64,000 bases of DNA from Collinsella aerofaciens. Its GTDB lineage: Bacteria; Actinomycetota; Coriobacteriia; Coriobacteriales; Coriobacteriaceae. How positions within the stretch are numbered: the first letter of the stretch is position 1; each line of letters starts with the position of its first letter. The notes beneath the pieces were generated by a model. It did not search any database and was not told the origin of the DNA. It worked only from the letters and a program-made list of their open reading frames with translations. A program made the translations under genes and the position numbers. The stretch covers positions 62,001-126,000 of the forward strand of contig NZ_CABJFS010000002.1 in assembly GCF_902364945.1 (NCBI RefSeq), given 5' to 3'. Shown piece after piece: positions 32,621 through 41,588 of the stretch.

Positions 32621-32640
32621 AGGTCAGCCATGGCTAACCT
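32621..32640. promoter_or_regulatory. 20-bp palindromic operator, DtxR/MntR-like
   Basis: AGGTCAGCCATGGCTAACCT: 18 of 20 bases symmetric, with half-sites AGGT(T/C)AG as in DtxR/IdeR boxes but a wider centre. It overlaps the probable promoter of the DUF6110-ATPase operon (TAAAAT on the minus strand just downstream) and lies about 100 bases from the end of the ABC exporter operon. Suggests metal-dependent repression of the ATPase. Confidence 0.6.
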
Positions 32641-32707
32641 TTTGAAAATTAACGATGCGGAGTAACCGATTGTCAATGTGACAAAGAGACTGTCCCTTTG
32701 CCCCTTC

Positions 32708-34465
32708 TTACAACTGCCAGGTAGCTGCTTCCTTTTGCAGCGCCACCATGCGGGCGAATTCTCCACCTGCCGCCTTGAGCTGCGCCGGAGTGCCCTGCTC
32801 GGCAACCACACCATCCTTGAGTACAACGATTTTGTCGGCATTTTCCACCGTACGCATACGGTGGGCAATAACGATAACCGTCTTACCTGCAAGCAGACGG
32901 GAGAGCGCCTGCTGAACCACGGTCTCGTTCTCCACATCCAAGCTCGCCGTCGCCTCGTCCAACAGCACGATAGGCGCGTCTTTGAGCAGCGCACGGGCGA
33001 TGGAGATGCGCTGGCGCTCGCCGCCGGACAGCTTGGAGCCGTTCTCGCCGATCATGGTGTTGTAGCCCTGCGGCATGCGGCTCACAAACTCGTCGCAGTT
33101 GGCGGCGCGCGCAGCCGCAAGCACTTGCTCATCGGTGGCGCCACGACGCCCGAGGCGGATGTTTCCCATCACCGTGTCGTCAAAGAGCAGCACGTCTTGG
33201 AACACAATGGCGTAGTCGCGCAGCAGCACCTCGGGATCCACGCTCGCAACATCCACGCCGCCCACGGTGACCGTGCCCGCGGTGGCATCCCAAAAGCGCG
33301 CGGCCAGGCGGCTCACCGTAGACTTACCGGAGCCCGAAGGACCGACCAGTGCCGTGACCTCGCCTTCCTTGGCGGTAAAGCTCGCATCGGTAAGAACTTT
33401 CTCGCCGGCGCGGCCGTCCTCGCCCGCACCATAGCCAAATGCCACGTGATTGAACACCACATCGTGGCTTACGGGCTCAAACTGCTCGCTGCCCCGCGCC
33501 ACGGGCTCTTCCATGATGGAACGCATGCGCTTGGCCGACGACTCGGCGGCAAACAGCTCGGACATCAGCATCAGCGCCTGATCAAAGGGCGCATAGATGC
33601 GGCTCACCATAAGCAGGAAGGCAAACATCACCAAAAAGTCGACCTGGCCGGAGGCGACCATCGCAGCGCCCGTGACCAACGTGGTGGCAATCCCCAGGCG
33701 CAGGATGGCAAAGGCGGAGTTGACCAAAAGCCCGTTGGCGAGCTCGCCTTTGGTGGTCTCGCGCTCCTCGGCATCGATCACGACGTTGAGCCCCTCAAGA
33801 TAATGGGCCTCCTGGTTGGTGGCGCGGATCTCGCGCACGCAGTCGAGCGTCTCCTGGATCGCCTCGGTGACCTTGACCTTCTCGGCGCGCACGCGGTCGA
33901 ACACCGGGGTCATGGGCCCGCGTGTCAGATACAGCACGGCAAAGGCCACGGGCACGCTCCAAAACGCCGCAATCGCCAGCTGCCAGCAAAAGAACAGCGA
34001 CGCCACGAACACGATGGCACTTGCGATGATGGCACCCCAAAGCTCTCCCAGCACATGACTGTAGGCATGCTCCATAGTCTGAACGTCGCCCATGATGGTT
34101 TCGGTTAGATCGGCCAGATCACGACGGCCGAAAAACGACAACGGCAGTTTGCGCAAGCGCTCGGCAATCCCCATGCGCTGCTTGCCGCACTCCTCGTAAA
34201 AGATGCAGTAGGTGTAGTAATACTGCTGCCAGTTAGAGGCAAAGAGCAGCGCAAAAAAGATAATGAGACCGCCCACGATAGGCAGTGCACTCGGCAGATC
34301 GGCGCCGGTGGCGAGATGTTCGACAAAGCCGGACATGACCAGGAATAAAAAGCCCATGCCGGCCATGATGATGAGATTGGTGAGCGTGGTCCAGAAAATG
34401 CCGCGTTTTACGCCGGCGACGCCTTTATCGGATAGGAAATACTTCTTTTGGAATGAGGCGAACAT
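32708..34465 (-). CDS. ABC exporter half-transporter, second subunit
   Basis: 585 residues: six-helix membrane domain (about 1-310), then NBD with Walker A VGPSGSGKST, signature LSGGERQR, Walker B APIVLLDEATASLD and H-loop IAHRM. Its ATG is immediately after the stop of the partner subunit gene (34466), so the two form a heterodimer, layout as in YbtPQ/IrtAB. Substrate unknown; the divergent AraC regulator and nearby metal genes suggest siderophore or metal-chelate traffic (inference). Confidence 0.88.
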   Translation of the reverse strand: MFASFQKKYFLSDKGVAGVKRGIFWTTLTNLIIMAGMGFLFLVMSGFVEHLATGADLPSALPIVGGLIIFFALLFASNWQQYYYTYCIFYEECGKQRMGIAERLRKLPLSFFGRRDLADLTETIMGDVQTMEHAYSHVLGELWGAIIASAIVFVASLFFCWQLAIAAFWSVPVAFAVLYLTRGPMTPVFDRVRAEKVKVTEAIQETLDCVREIRATNQEAHYLEGLNVVIDAEERETTKGELANGLLVNSAFAILRLGIATTLVTGAAMVASGQVDFLVMFAFLLMVSRIYAPFDQALMLMSELFAAESSAKRMRSIMEEPVARGSEQFEPVSHDVVFNHVAFGYGAGEDGRAGEKVLTDASFTAKEGEVTALVGPSGSGKSTVSRLAARFWDATAGTVTVGGVDVASVDPEVLLRDYAIVFQDVLLFDDTVMGNIRLGRRGATDEQVLAAARAANCDEFVSRMPQGYNTMIGENGSKLSGGERQRISIARALLKDAPIVLLDEATASLDVENETVVQQALSRLLAGKTVIVIAHRMRTVENADKIVVLKDGVVAEQGTPAQLKAAGGEFARMVALQKEAATWQL

Positions 34466-36289
34466 TTAGGCCTCGCCTCCCTTCGTGACGGCGGCATCCG
34501 CGGCAGCAGTGATCTTCCAGCTCGCGGCCTGTTCGTATTCGGCCCACATCTTGGCATACAGACCCTCTTGGGACAGCAACTCGGCATGGGTGCCAGTCTC
34601 CTGCACGCTACCCTGGTTGAGCACCACGATTTGATCTGCGCCCACTACAGTCGAGAGTCGGTGCGCGATCATAATGACCGTACGACCCGCCGCCAGCTTG
34701 CTAAAGGCGCGCTGGATGAGTGCCTCGTTCTCGGGGTCGGCAAACGCCGTGGCCTCATCGAGCACCACGATGGGCGCGTCTTTAAGGATCGCGCGGGCAA
34801 GTGCCACGCGCTGGACCTCGCCGCCCGAAAGATATGCTCCGCCGGCACCGAGCATGGTATTGATGCCCTGTGGAAGCTTGGCCACAATGTCGTCGCACTG
34901 AGCTGCGGAGAGGGCCGCACGCACTTCGTCGTCAGTGGCCGTAGGCTTGGAAGCGCGCACGTTATCGGCAAGTGTTTGCCGGAACAGCTGGTTGGTCTGG
35001 AACACGAAGGCGACCTGGTCCATAAGCTCGTGCGGATCCATATCGCGAACGTCCACACCACCTACGAGCACTCGACCCGAGGAAACATCCCAAAAACGAG
35101 GAATCAGGCTTGCGCAGGTTGACTTGCCGCCGCCCGAAGGACCCACAAGCGCAAGGGCACTACCAGCGGGAACGCTGAAACTTACATGGCTAACGGCAGG
35201 TGCTTCGGCACCCTCGTACGTAAAGCTCACGTCCTCAAATCGCACGTCGCCGCCGGCAGGGTGCTTGGGTTGCGTGGGCACGGAGAGCTGCTTGGAATCC
35301 ATGACGCTTCGAATGCGAGCCAGCGAATCGGCACTCATCTGAGAGGCCTCGCCCACAAACATGAGCTTGGTCATGGCCGTCGGTACCACGGCCGAAAATA
35401 TCGCGTAAAACGTGAAGTTGACCATAAAGTGCGCGAAGTCCGTCTCGCCCGGCGCCAACAGCAACGCCACGGGCAAAAGAAATGCCACGAGGCCATTGAG
35501 CGCGGTAAGGTTGAGCACCTGCGGGCCTCGGCAGAACGTACCCGCATAGCTTTGCGCCATGTCGGCGTATTCGGCGATCGCATCGTGAAACGCCTTAAAG
35601 GAGTAGACCGTCTGCTGGAACACCTTGACCACGGGGATGCCGCGCACGTATTCGGTGCCGGTCTTGTTCATCTTGACCAGCGCGCCCATGTAGGCCTTCA
35701 TAAACTCGGCGCCCTTGCCGCTCATCATGGTGGCCATGGCGCAAAACGAAACGACGACCGAGATTAAGCATGCCGCGCCCAAACGCCAATCGAGGGCAAA
35801 TAGCAGCACAAGCAGGCCCGCGACCATGGCAGTGGCGCCGGCGATATCGGGCAGCATGTGCGCGAGCAGCGTTTCGGTGGAGGCGGCGCATCCGTCTACG
35901 ATACGGCGCAGCTCACCGGTGGCGTGCGTGTCAAAGTAGCCGAGCGGCAGCTTAAGCAGATGCTCGCTCGTAGCCTTGCGGATATTGGATGCGCAGCGAA
36001 ACGCGGACAGGTGCGTGCACATGAGTCCCACGAAATAGACCACGATGCTTGCCAGGGCAAAACCCACAGCCCACCAACCATACATCGCGATGTCGGCGGC
36101 CTCGCTCCAGTTAGGCGCCACAGCGATCAGGTCTCGCGCAACAAGCCAGATGCACACGTACGGGCCAAAGCTCAACAGCTGCGAGAACGCCGAGAGGGCC
36201 ATGCCCAAATACGTTAGGAATTTACGGTCACCAGCATATGCAAGCAGCTCGCCGATGCCGCCACCTTCCTTTTTCGATCCCTTTGCCAT
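34466..36289 (-). CDS. ABC exporter half-transporter, first subunit
   Basis: 607 residues from ATG 36289 (SD AAAGGAA); an open frame extends to 36757 but runs into the divergent regulator gene. Membrane domain with FLTYLGMALSAFSQLLSFGPYVC, NBD with Walker A VGPSGGGKST, LSGGEVQR signature, Walker B APIVVLDEATAFADPENE and IAHRLS. Heterodimer partner of the following gene. Confidence 0.88.
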   Translation of the reverse strand: MAKGSKKEGGGIGELLAYAGDRKFLTYLGMALSAFSQLLSFGPYVCIWLVARDLIAVAPNWSEAADIAMYGWWAVGFALASIVVYFVGLMCTHLSAFRCASNIRKATSEHLLKLPLGYFDTHATGELRRIVDGCAASTETLLAHMLPDIAGATAMVAGLLVLLFALDWRLGAACLISVVVSFCAMATMMSGKGAEFMKAYMGALVKMNKTGTEYVRGIPVVKVFQQTVYSFKAFHDAIAEYADMAQSYAGTFCRGPQVLNLTALNGLVAFLLPVALLLAPGETDFAHFMVNFTFYAIFSAVVPTAMTKLMFVGEASQMSADSLARIRSVMDSKQLSVPTQPKHPAGGDVRFEDVSFTYEGAEAPAVSHVSFSVPAGSALALVGPSGGGKSTCASLIPRFWDVSSGRVLVGGVDVRDMDPHELMDQVAFVFQTNQLFRQTLADNVRASKPTATDDEVRAALSAAQCDDIVAKLPQGINTMLGAGGAYLSGGEVQRVALARAILKDAPIVVLDEATAFADPENEALIQRAFSKLAAGRTVIMIAHRLSTVVGADQIVVLNQGSVQETGTHAELLSQEGLYAKMWAEYEQAASWKITAAADAAVTKGGEA

Positions 36290-36388
36290 GAGATTCCTTT
36301 CTAACGGCTTGAGAGTTAACCGTAAGAAACTTATCATGGGCGTGTTAGCCAAGGCACACAATTGGGCCAGGCGTGGACGTTTTCGCAA

Positions 36389-37408
36389 ATGAAGGGGACG
36401 CTTTTGAAAATGCGGCGGGCGGCGACCGACATAACCGAGCTCTACGCACCGCAGTTTGAGCAGTTTGGCCTGGAGCTTACCGGCAAGGGCGCCGTCTTTA
36501 CCGGCGAGGTGGCAAACGATCGGGCGCACGGACGCGCATGGATCATGCCCCTCTCCCCCGCCTGCATCGTTATGGAGCATTTCATTACCCCGATGCACGA
36601 TATGTACCTGGCAGAATACACACCCGAACCGTACGCGTGCGTGAGCGAGGTCAGCGCGCCCACGCTCATGTGCATGCCCGAAGCCGGCATAACGCCTGCG
36701 AACCTTAAACCCCTGCATGGACCGTGGCCAAACAATGCTGTGTGCAGCTTTATCCAAGATAACTGTGGCGAGGAGTTAAGCCCACTGTTTGCAGGGCGGC
36801 TCTATCACTCGCGCTCGGTGCTCTTTTTGCCTGGATATTTTGACGAACTGGAGCACCGCTATCCCACCGAGTTCGCAGGGGTCTTTGAGGCGTTTGCCGA
36901 GCCATGGCACGAGGAGGCGACGTCTGCCATCTGCCACACGTTGCGCAGGATTAACGAGGACCGCGCCCGCACCGTAGGCGGACACGTCTATATGCAAGGC
37001 ATCGTGGAGACCATGGTCGCGGAGCTCGCCTGTTCGCGCGCGGCCCACAAGCAGGCGCGGCAGGCGGCAGACACACGCGCCAGCGTGACCATTGCCGAGG
37101 AAGCGGCGGCAATGATTGAGCGCGCGCTCGACAAAGGCAGGCGTGTGGGTATCAACGAGGTGGCCGAGAGGCTCTACACAAGCCGCTCCAAGCTATGCGC
37201 CACCTTTAAGGCCCAAACTGACGAGTCCCTGGGCGCCTACATTCGCAGACGCCGTATGGAGCGAGCACAGGACCTTTTGGCCGATAGCGCGCTCACGATA
37301 GCGCAGGTGGCAGAGCGTCTAGGCTACCCTCAGCAGGCCGCCTTCGCCCAAGCCTTCAAGCAACACACCGGCACCACCCCCACCACCTGGCGTTCCCAAC
37401 ATATATAA
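36389..37408 (+). CDS. AraC-family transcriptional regulator
   Basis: 339 residues from ATG 36389 (ATG 36410 also possible, with AAGGGGA upstream). The C-terminus is the double HTH of AraC proteins: VGINEVAERLYTSRSKLCATFK then RMERAQDLLADSALTIAQVAERLGYP and FAQAFKQHTGTTPTTWR. The N-terminal ~220 residues are a sensor domain. Divergent from the ABC exporter operon with a 99-base gap, so it probably controls it, like YbtA controls ybtPQ. Confidence 0.88.
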   Translation: MKGTLLKMRRAATDITELYAPQFEQFGLELTGKGAVFTGEVANDRAHGRAWIMPLSPACIVMEHFITPMHDMYLAEYTPEPYACVSEVSAPTLMCMPEAGITPANLKPLHGPWPNNAVCSFIQDNCGEELSPLFAGRLYHSRSVLFLPGYFDELEHRYPTEFAGVFEAFAEPWHEEATSAICHTLRRINEDRARTVGGHVYMQGIVETMVAELACSRAAHKQARQAADTRASVTIAEEAAAMIERALDKGRRVGINEVAERLYTSRSKLCATFKAQTDESLGAYIRRRRMERAQDLLADSALTIAQVAERLGYPQQAAFAQAFKQHTGTTPTTWRSQHI

Positions 37409-37409
37409 A

Positions 37410-37438
37410 GAATGAAGGCGCCAACGGCGCCCTCATTC
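37410..37438. terminator. hairpin after araC, unit 1 of a duplicated intergenic block
   Basis: GAATGAAGGCGCC / GGCGCCCTCATTC stem with one mismatch and an AAC loop, placed right after the araC stop. Likely terminator without a long T-run. Confidence 0.65.
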
Positions 37439-37443
37439 ACCAA

Positions 37444-37483
37444 ATTCCATTCAGCCCCGCCTGACCCGAACGGCCGAGTCGTC
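37444..37483 (+). repeat. 40-bp direct repeat, copy 1
   Basis: Begins ATTCCATTCAGCCCCGCCTG and ends GGCCGAGTCGTC; identical over 40 bases to 37573-37612. Each copy follows a perfect or near-perfect hairpin ending in ATTCAC and is followed, after a different GC-rich filler, by ATGAGTTCC. Confidence 0.9.
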
Positions 37484-37539
37484 ACGGAACCGAGGGGCCG
37501 GGCGCAGGGCCTTGCCTCTCAATGAGTTCCCTTCAAAAC

Positions 37540-37566
37540 AATGGGCGTGCCGACGGCACGCCCATT
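37540..37566. repeat. 12-bp perfect hairpin, unit 2 of the duplicated block
   Basis: AATGGGCGTGCC / GGCACGCCCATT with GAC loop. Occupies the same place in unit 2 as the araC terminator hairpin in unit 1, although the stem sequences differ. Confidence 0.8.
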
Positions 37567-37572
37567 CACTCT

Positions 37573-37612
37573 ATTCCATTCAGCCCCGCCTGACCCGAAC
37601 GGCCGAGTCGTC
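37573..37612 (+). repeat. 40-bp direct repeat, copy 2
   Basis: Identical to 37444-37483. Ends one base before the 41-bp inverted repeat. Confidence 0.9.
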
Positions 37613-37613
37613 T

Positions 37614-37756
37614 GGCCGGGGAAGCCCCGAGTCGCCGGGGTGTTTGCTCCAAATGAGTTCCGCATGCAAAGAAGGCCACTAAACGTGGCCTTCGTCTTGC
37701 ATAGGACTGTTTGAAATTTGGAGCAAACACCCCGGCGACTCGGGGCTTCCCCGGCC
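37614..37756. repeat. 143-bp element with 41-bp perfect terminal inverted repeats (MITE-like or giant terminator)
   Basis: 37614-37654 and 37716-37756 are exact reverse complements (GGCCGGGGAAGCC...CCAAAT). The 61-base centre holds a second nested hairpin, GAAGGCCAC / GTGGCCTTC, extended by ATGCAA / TTGCAT. The right arm ends six bases from the gatB stop, so it also terminates gatCAB. No transposase inside. Together with the flanking repeats it fills the whole 354-base gap 37409-37762. Confidence 0.85.
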
Positions 37757-37762
37757 TCGCAG

Positions 37763-39439
37763 CTACGAGAGCGACGTTCTCAGCAACTCGTTGAAGAGCT
37801 TCGGGTTGCCCTTGCCGCGGCTCGCCTTCATGCACTGGCCCACCAAAAAGCCGATGACCTTCTGGTTGCCGTCACGATACTGCTGTGCCTGCTCGGCACA
37901 GTTTGCCAGCACCTCGTCCACGATGGGCTGCAGCGCGCCGGCATCGCTCACCTGACGCATACCGCGCTCGTCGACGATCTTGTTGGGGTCGTCGCCGGTC
38001 TGGGCCATGGCCTCAAAGACCTCGTGCGCCTGGTTGGAGCTGATGGCATCGGTCACCAGCAGCTTGGCCAGCGCTGCTACCTGAGCCGGCGCGATGCCGG
38101 ACTCGGCGAGCGACACGCCTGCGCTCTTAAGGTAGGCGATCATCTCGTTGACCAGCAAGTTTGCAACCGTCTGGGCCTCCTTGCCAGCCATACCGGCAGC
38201 GGCCGCCTCAAAGAACTCGGCAAACTCCGGGTCGCCGGCGATCTGCTCGGCGTCGGCCGCCTTAATGCCAAAGTCGGCCTCAAAGCGGGCGCGCTTGGCA
38301 TCGGGCAGCTCGGGGATCTCGCCACGGCAGCGGTCGATGAACTCGTCGTCCAGATCGAACGGTGCCAAGTCGGGATCGGGGAACAGACGATAGTCGTCGG
38401 CCGTTTCCTTCACACGCATGACCACGGTGCGCTTGCGGCTGGGCTCCCAGTGGCGGGTCTCCTGATAGATGATGCCGCCCTCCTCGAGCACCTCGGCCTG
38501 ACGGCAGATCTCGTAGGCAAGGCCGTCATGCAGGCTCTTAAACGAGTTGAGGTTCTTGAGCTCGGTCTTGGTACCCAGCTTGGTCTCGCCGCGGCGGCGC
38601 AGCGACACGTTGCCATCGCAGCGCATGGAACCCTTCTCCATGGAGCAGTCCGAAATGCCCAGCGTCACAAAGATGCGGCGGAGCTTCTCCATAAACAGGC
38701 GAGCCTCCTCGGGCGTGCGCAGGTCGGGCTCGGTGACGAGCTCGATCAGCGGCGTGCCGCAGCGGTTGTAGTCGACGAGCGACTCGGCCGCGGCGGTAAT
38801 GCGGCCCTCGGCGCCGCCCACGTGAACCATCTTGGCGGCGTCCTCCTCCATGTGGATGCGCAGGATGCGGATGGGCACCGTGTAGGAACCGTCCTCGCGA
38901 CGCTCGGGCATCTGCAAGTTGGACGCGTCATAGCTGGCCAGGTGGCCGGCGCGCTGGTTGCCCTCGCGCATGGTCGACGTCATGGACGTGGACAAGCCCT
39001 CGGCGTTGGCCGAGGCGCTCGCCAGGCTCTGGGCCTCGGCCTCGCCAAACGCGCATTCGGGGCGCTCGGCGGCACCGCGACCGGTCACATCCAGATCAAG
39101 GTGACCGTACATGGCAAAGGCGACCGGACCCTGCGTGGTCTGGAAGTTCTTGGCCATATCGGGATAGAAGTAGTGCTTGCGGTAGAACATCGAGTGGCGC
39201 TGGATCTCGCAGTTGGTGGCCAGACCCGCCTTGACGATACTCTCGATGGCGCGCTTGTTGGGCACCGGCAGGGCGCCGGGCAGGCCCAGGCACACCGGGC
39301 ACACGTTGGCGTTGGGCTCGTCATCGTGGCTGAGTTTGCAGTTGCAGAACATCTTGGTATCGAGTGCGGTGAGCTCGGTATGGATCTCCAGGCCAATCAC
39401 GGCCTCCCAATCCTGCAGGACCTCGGAAAGCTCCTTCAT
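37763..39439 (-). CDS. gatB: Asp/Glu-tRNA amidotransferase subunit B
   Basis: 558 residues, longer than the usual ~480 mainly through a charged insert. VIGLEIHTEL and TKMFCNC at the N-terminus, NVCPVCLGLPGALPV zinc/transfer site, and a YqeY-like C-terminal domain (EVFEAMAQTGDDPNKIV). Binds the misacylated tRNA, phosphorylates it and passes ammonia from GatA. ATG overlaps the gatA stop by one base. Confidence 0.96.
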   Translation of the reverse strand: MKELSEVLQDWEAVIGLEIHTELTALDTKMFCNCKLSHDDEPNANVCPVCLGLPGALPVPNKRAIESIVKAGLATNCEIQRHSMFYRKHYFYPDMAKNFQTTQGPVAFAMYGHLDLDVTGRGAAERPECAFGEAEAQSLASASANAEGLSTSMTSTMREGNQRAGHLASYDASNLQMPERREDGSYTVPIRILRIHMEEDAAKMVHVGGAEGRITAAAESLVDYNRCGTPLIELVTEPDLRTPEEARLFMEKLRRIFVTLGISDCSMEKGSMRCDGNVSLRRRGETKLGTKTELKNLNSFKSLHDGLAYEICRQAEVLEEGGIIYQETRHWEPSRKRTVVMRVKETADDYRLFPDPDLAPFDLDDEFIDRCRGEIPELPDAKRARFEADFGIKAADAEQIAGDPEFAEFFEAAAAGMAGKEAQTVANLLVNEMIAYLKSAGVSLAESGIAPAQVAALAKLLVTDAISSNQAHEVFEAMAQTGDDPNKIVDERGMRQVSDAGALQPIVDEVLANCAEQAQQYRDGNQKVIGFLVGQCMKASRGKGNPKLFNELLRTSLS

Positions 39440-40953
39440 TACAGCTCGCCTCCCTTCCCGGCAAAATCGGGCGCGACGGAAAGCACGGGCGCACCCGTGG
39501 CGGCATCGGCAAAGCCGCGCTCCAGGGCGCGGGCAAACGTGAGCAGCTGACGGTCCTTAAAGGCAGGTCCCACCAGCTGGGCAGAAACGGGCAGCTGAGT
39601 GTCCTCGCCCAGTCCCAGCGGCACCGAGATACCGCCGTTGCCGCAAATGTTGAGCGAAATGGTGTACAGGTCGGAGAGGTACATCTGCGTGGGGTCGCTG
39701 ATCTCGCCAAACTTAAAGGCCGTGCGCGGCGAGGCGGGCATGAGGATGGTGTCCACCTTGGCATACGCGGCATCGTAGTCCCGCGTGATGAGCGTGCGGG
39801 CCTTTTGCGCAGCGTAGTAGTACTTGTCGTACACGCCCGAGCTCAGCAGGTAGGCGCCGAGCATCTGACGGCGCTTGGCCTCGGCGCCAAAGCCGTGGGC
39901 GCGGCTGAGCGAGCTCTGGTCGGACAGGTTGGCGCAGCCCTCCTCCTGATAGCCGTAGCGAATGCCGTCAAAGCGAGCCAGGTTGGAGAACGCCTCGGCC
40001 GGACCGATGACGTAGTAGGCAGCGATGGCGGCATCCAGGTGCGGCAGGTCGACCTCGACCAGCTCGGCGCCCTGGTTCTGCAGCTCCTGGGCGGCGCGCT
40101 GAACAGCGGCCTTGACCTCGGGCGTCAGACCCTCGGCCTCCATAAACGCGGGGATGATGCCCACGCGCTTGCCCTCGATGCTGTCGTTGAGATGCTCGGT
40201 AAAGTCGACGGCGCAATCCTGGCTCGTGCAGTCGTACGGATCGTGGCCCGCGCCGGTAAGCGCGTTCATGGCCAGCGCGACATCCTCGACCGTGCGGCCA
40301 AAGGGCCCCACCTGGTCGAGCGACGAGCCAAAGGCAACCACGCCGTAACGGCTCACGGCGCCATACGTGGGCTTAAAGCCCACCACGCCGCACAGCGACG
40401 CCGGCTGGCGAATGGAGCCGCCGGTGTCCGAGCCCAGCGAGAGCGCGACCTCGCCCGCGGCGACGGCGGCAGCGGAGCCGCCCGAGGAGCCGCCGGGCAC
40501 GCGTTCGGTATCCCAGGGGTTGTTGGTGCGGTGGAACGCCGAGCTCTCGGTGGAGCTGCCAAAGGCAAACTCATCCATGTTGGCCTTGCCCATGGGCAGA
40601 CAGCCGGCGTCGAGCATGCGCTGGACACAGGTGGCGGTGTAGACGCTCTGGTAGTCCCCAAGCATGCGGGAAGCGCAGGTGGTGCGCGTGCCCACGAGGT
40701 TCATGTTGTCCTTGATGGCTAGCGGCACGCCCGCAAGCGGGGGCAGCGGCTTGCCTGCGGCACGGTCGGCATCCACGCGCGCAGCGGCCTCGAGCGCAAG
40801 CTCGGGCGCCACCTGCAGGAATGCCTGGACCCCGCCCTCGCGCGCCTCGATGGCGGCAAGGGAGGCCTGGGCCACCTCGGTAGCGGTAAAGTCGCCGGCA
40901 GAAACGCCCGCGGCGATCTGGGCGGCGGTAAGGGAATCGAAGCTCTGCGCCAT
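39439..40953 (-). CDS. gatA: Asp/Glu-tRNA amidotransferase subunit A
   Basis: 504 residues. Amidase signature: catalytic Lys in PLAIKDNM, GGSSGGSAAAVAAG, and the Ser-cisSer pair in GSDTGGSIRQPASLCG. Releases ammonia from glutamine for GatB. Overlaps gatC and gatB by single bases, giving the tight gatC-gatA-gatB operon. Confidence 0.97.
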   Translation of the reverse strand: MAQSFDSLTAAQIAAGVSAGDFTATEVAQASLAAIEAREGGVQAFLQVAPELALEAAARVDADRAAGKPLPPLAGVPLAIKDNMNLVGTRTTCASRMLGDYQSVYTATCVQRMLDAGCLPMGKANMDEFAFGSSTESSAFHRTNNPWDTERVPGGSSGGSAAAVAAGEVALSLGSDTGGSIRQPASLCGVVGFKPTYGAVSRYGVVAFGSSLDQVGPFGRTVEDVALAMNALTGAGHDPYDCTSQDCAVDFTEHLNDSIEGKRVGIIPAFMEAEGLTPEVKAAVQRAAQELQNQGAELVEVDLPHLDAAIAAYYVIGPAEAFSNLARFDGIRYGYQEEGCANLSDQSSLSRAHGFGAEAKRRQMLGAYLLSSGVYDKYYYAAQKARTLITRDYDAAYAKVDTILMPASPRTAFKFGEISDPTQMYLSDLYTISLNICGNGGISVPLGLGEDTQLPVSAQLVGPAFKDRQLLTFARALERGFADAATGAPVLSVAPDFAGKGGEL

Positions 40954-41264
40954 TACTCGCTCTCCCCCTCTCCCAAAATGGACGGCACGCGGAAGTAGCG
41001 GTCGCGCGCGCTGCCGGCGTTTTCGAGCGCGACGTCGAGCGGCAAATCGCGCTCGGGCTCGCGCAGGTCGTCGCCCATCACGTTGGACAGGCTTCCGATG
41101 GGATGGAACGTGGGCTCCACGTCGGGCAAGTCATATTGCAAGACGGGCTCGAGCATCTGGACGGCGTCGTTCATGTAGGACGTCATCTGGGTGAGCTCGT
41201 CATCGGTCAGTGCGATCTTTGCGTACTCGGCGATGCCGCGCACGTCTTTCTCGCTGAGTGCCAT
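40953..41264 (-). CDS. gatC: Asp/Glu-tRNA amidotransferase subunit C
   Basis: 103 residues from ATG 41264 (SD GGAAGGGAG). MALSEKDVRGIAEYAKIALTDDEL and the conserved YDLPDVEPTFHP segment that wraps GatA/GatB. Small chaperone-like subunit, first gene of the operon. Confidence 0.95.
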   Translation of the reverse strand: MALSEKDVRGIAEYAKIALTDDELTQMTSYMNDAVQMLEPVLQYDLPDVEPTFHPIGSLSNVMGDDLREPERDLPLDVALENAGSARDRYFRVPSILGEGESE

Positions 41265-41397
41265 AGGCGCTCCCTTCCGCATAACAGATAAACCGCTCTA
41301 GTATACAAGGCAACGCCGCTTGGAGCAGGCGCTTTACCCAAATGCAGCGAAAACGTAACGAGAGCGGCGATTGACAGGCGGCGGGCTGGCGGTTCTG

Positions 41398-41472
41398 CAG
41401 CGAAACCGCACCGTCCATAGCGAAAACCGTACTGCTCACAACGAAAACCGTCCCGCCCGCAACGAAAAGCAT
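41398..41472. repeat. degenerate 20-21-bp tandem repeat upstream of gatC
   Basis: Four copies of a unit containing CGAAAACCGT (starts near 41401, 41421, 41442, 41463). With the two palindromic elements after it, it makes up most of the 324-base gap 41265-41588. No gene seen. Confidence 0.6.
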
Positions 41473-41527
41473 CACAACATTCGACGTTTTTCGCCAAAAT
41501 CGCGATTTTCATCGAATGTTGTGATGG
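41470..41527. repeat. dispersed palindrome family B, copy 1
   Basis: CATCACAACATTCGA ... TCGAATGTTGTGATG inverted repeat with a 28-base middle (CGTTTTTCGCCAAAATCGCG). Sister copies at 51961 and 61629. Confidence 0.9.
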
Positions 41528-41540
41528 TTTGGAAGTCCCG

Positions 41541-41576
41541 ACCACCACAAAGGTGCCTGTCCCCATTGTGGTGGTT
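41541..41576. repeat. dispersed palindrome family A, copy 1
   Basis: ACCACCACAAAGGTGCCTGT followed by CCCCATTGTGGTGGTT: arms ACCACCACAA / TTGTGGTGGT. Lies 12 bases past the sortase stop, so probably also its terminator. Sister copies at 50916, 51879, 53491, 58252, 58969. Confidence 0.9.
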
Positions 41577-41588
41577 CTGAACGATGCC

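Noticed and set aside
36290..36757. N-terminal extension of the ABC subunit
   Set aside because: No SD, overlaps the divergent AraC coding region, and a good SD and typical start exist at 36289.
37718..39550. 610-codon open frame opposite gatB
   Set aside because: Antisense shadow of a high-GC gene; repetitive His/Gly/Leu composition and gatB is unmistakable.
41207..41566. Cys/Gly/Arg-rich minus-strand ORF upstream of gatC
   Set aside because: Composed of the 21-bp tandem repeat and palindromes; no SD or domain.
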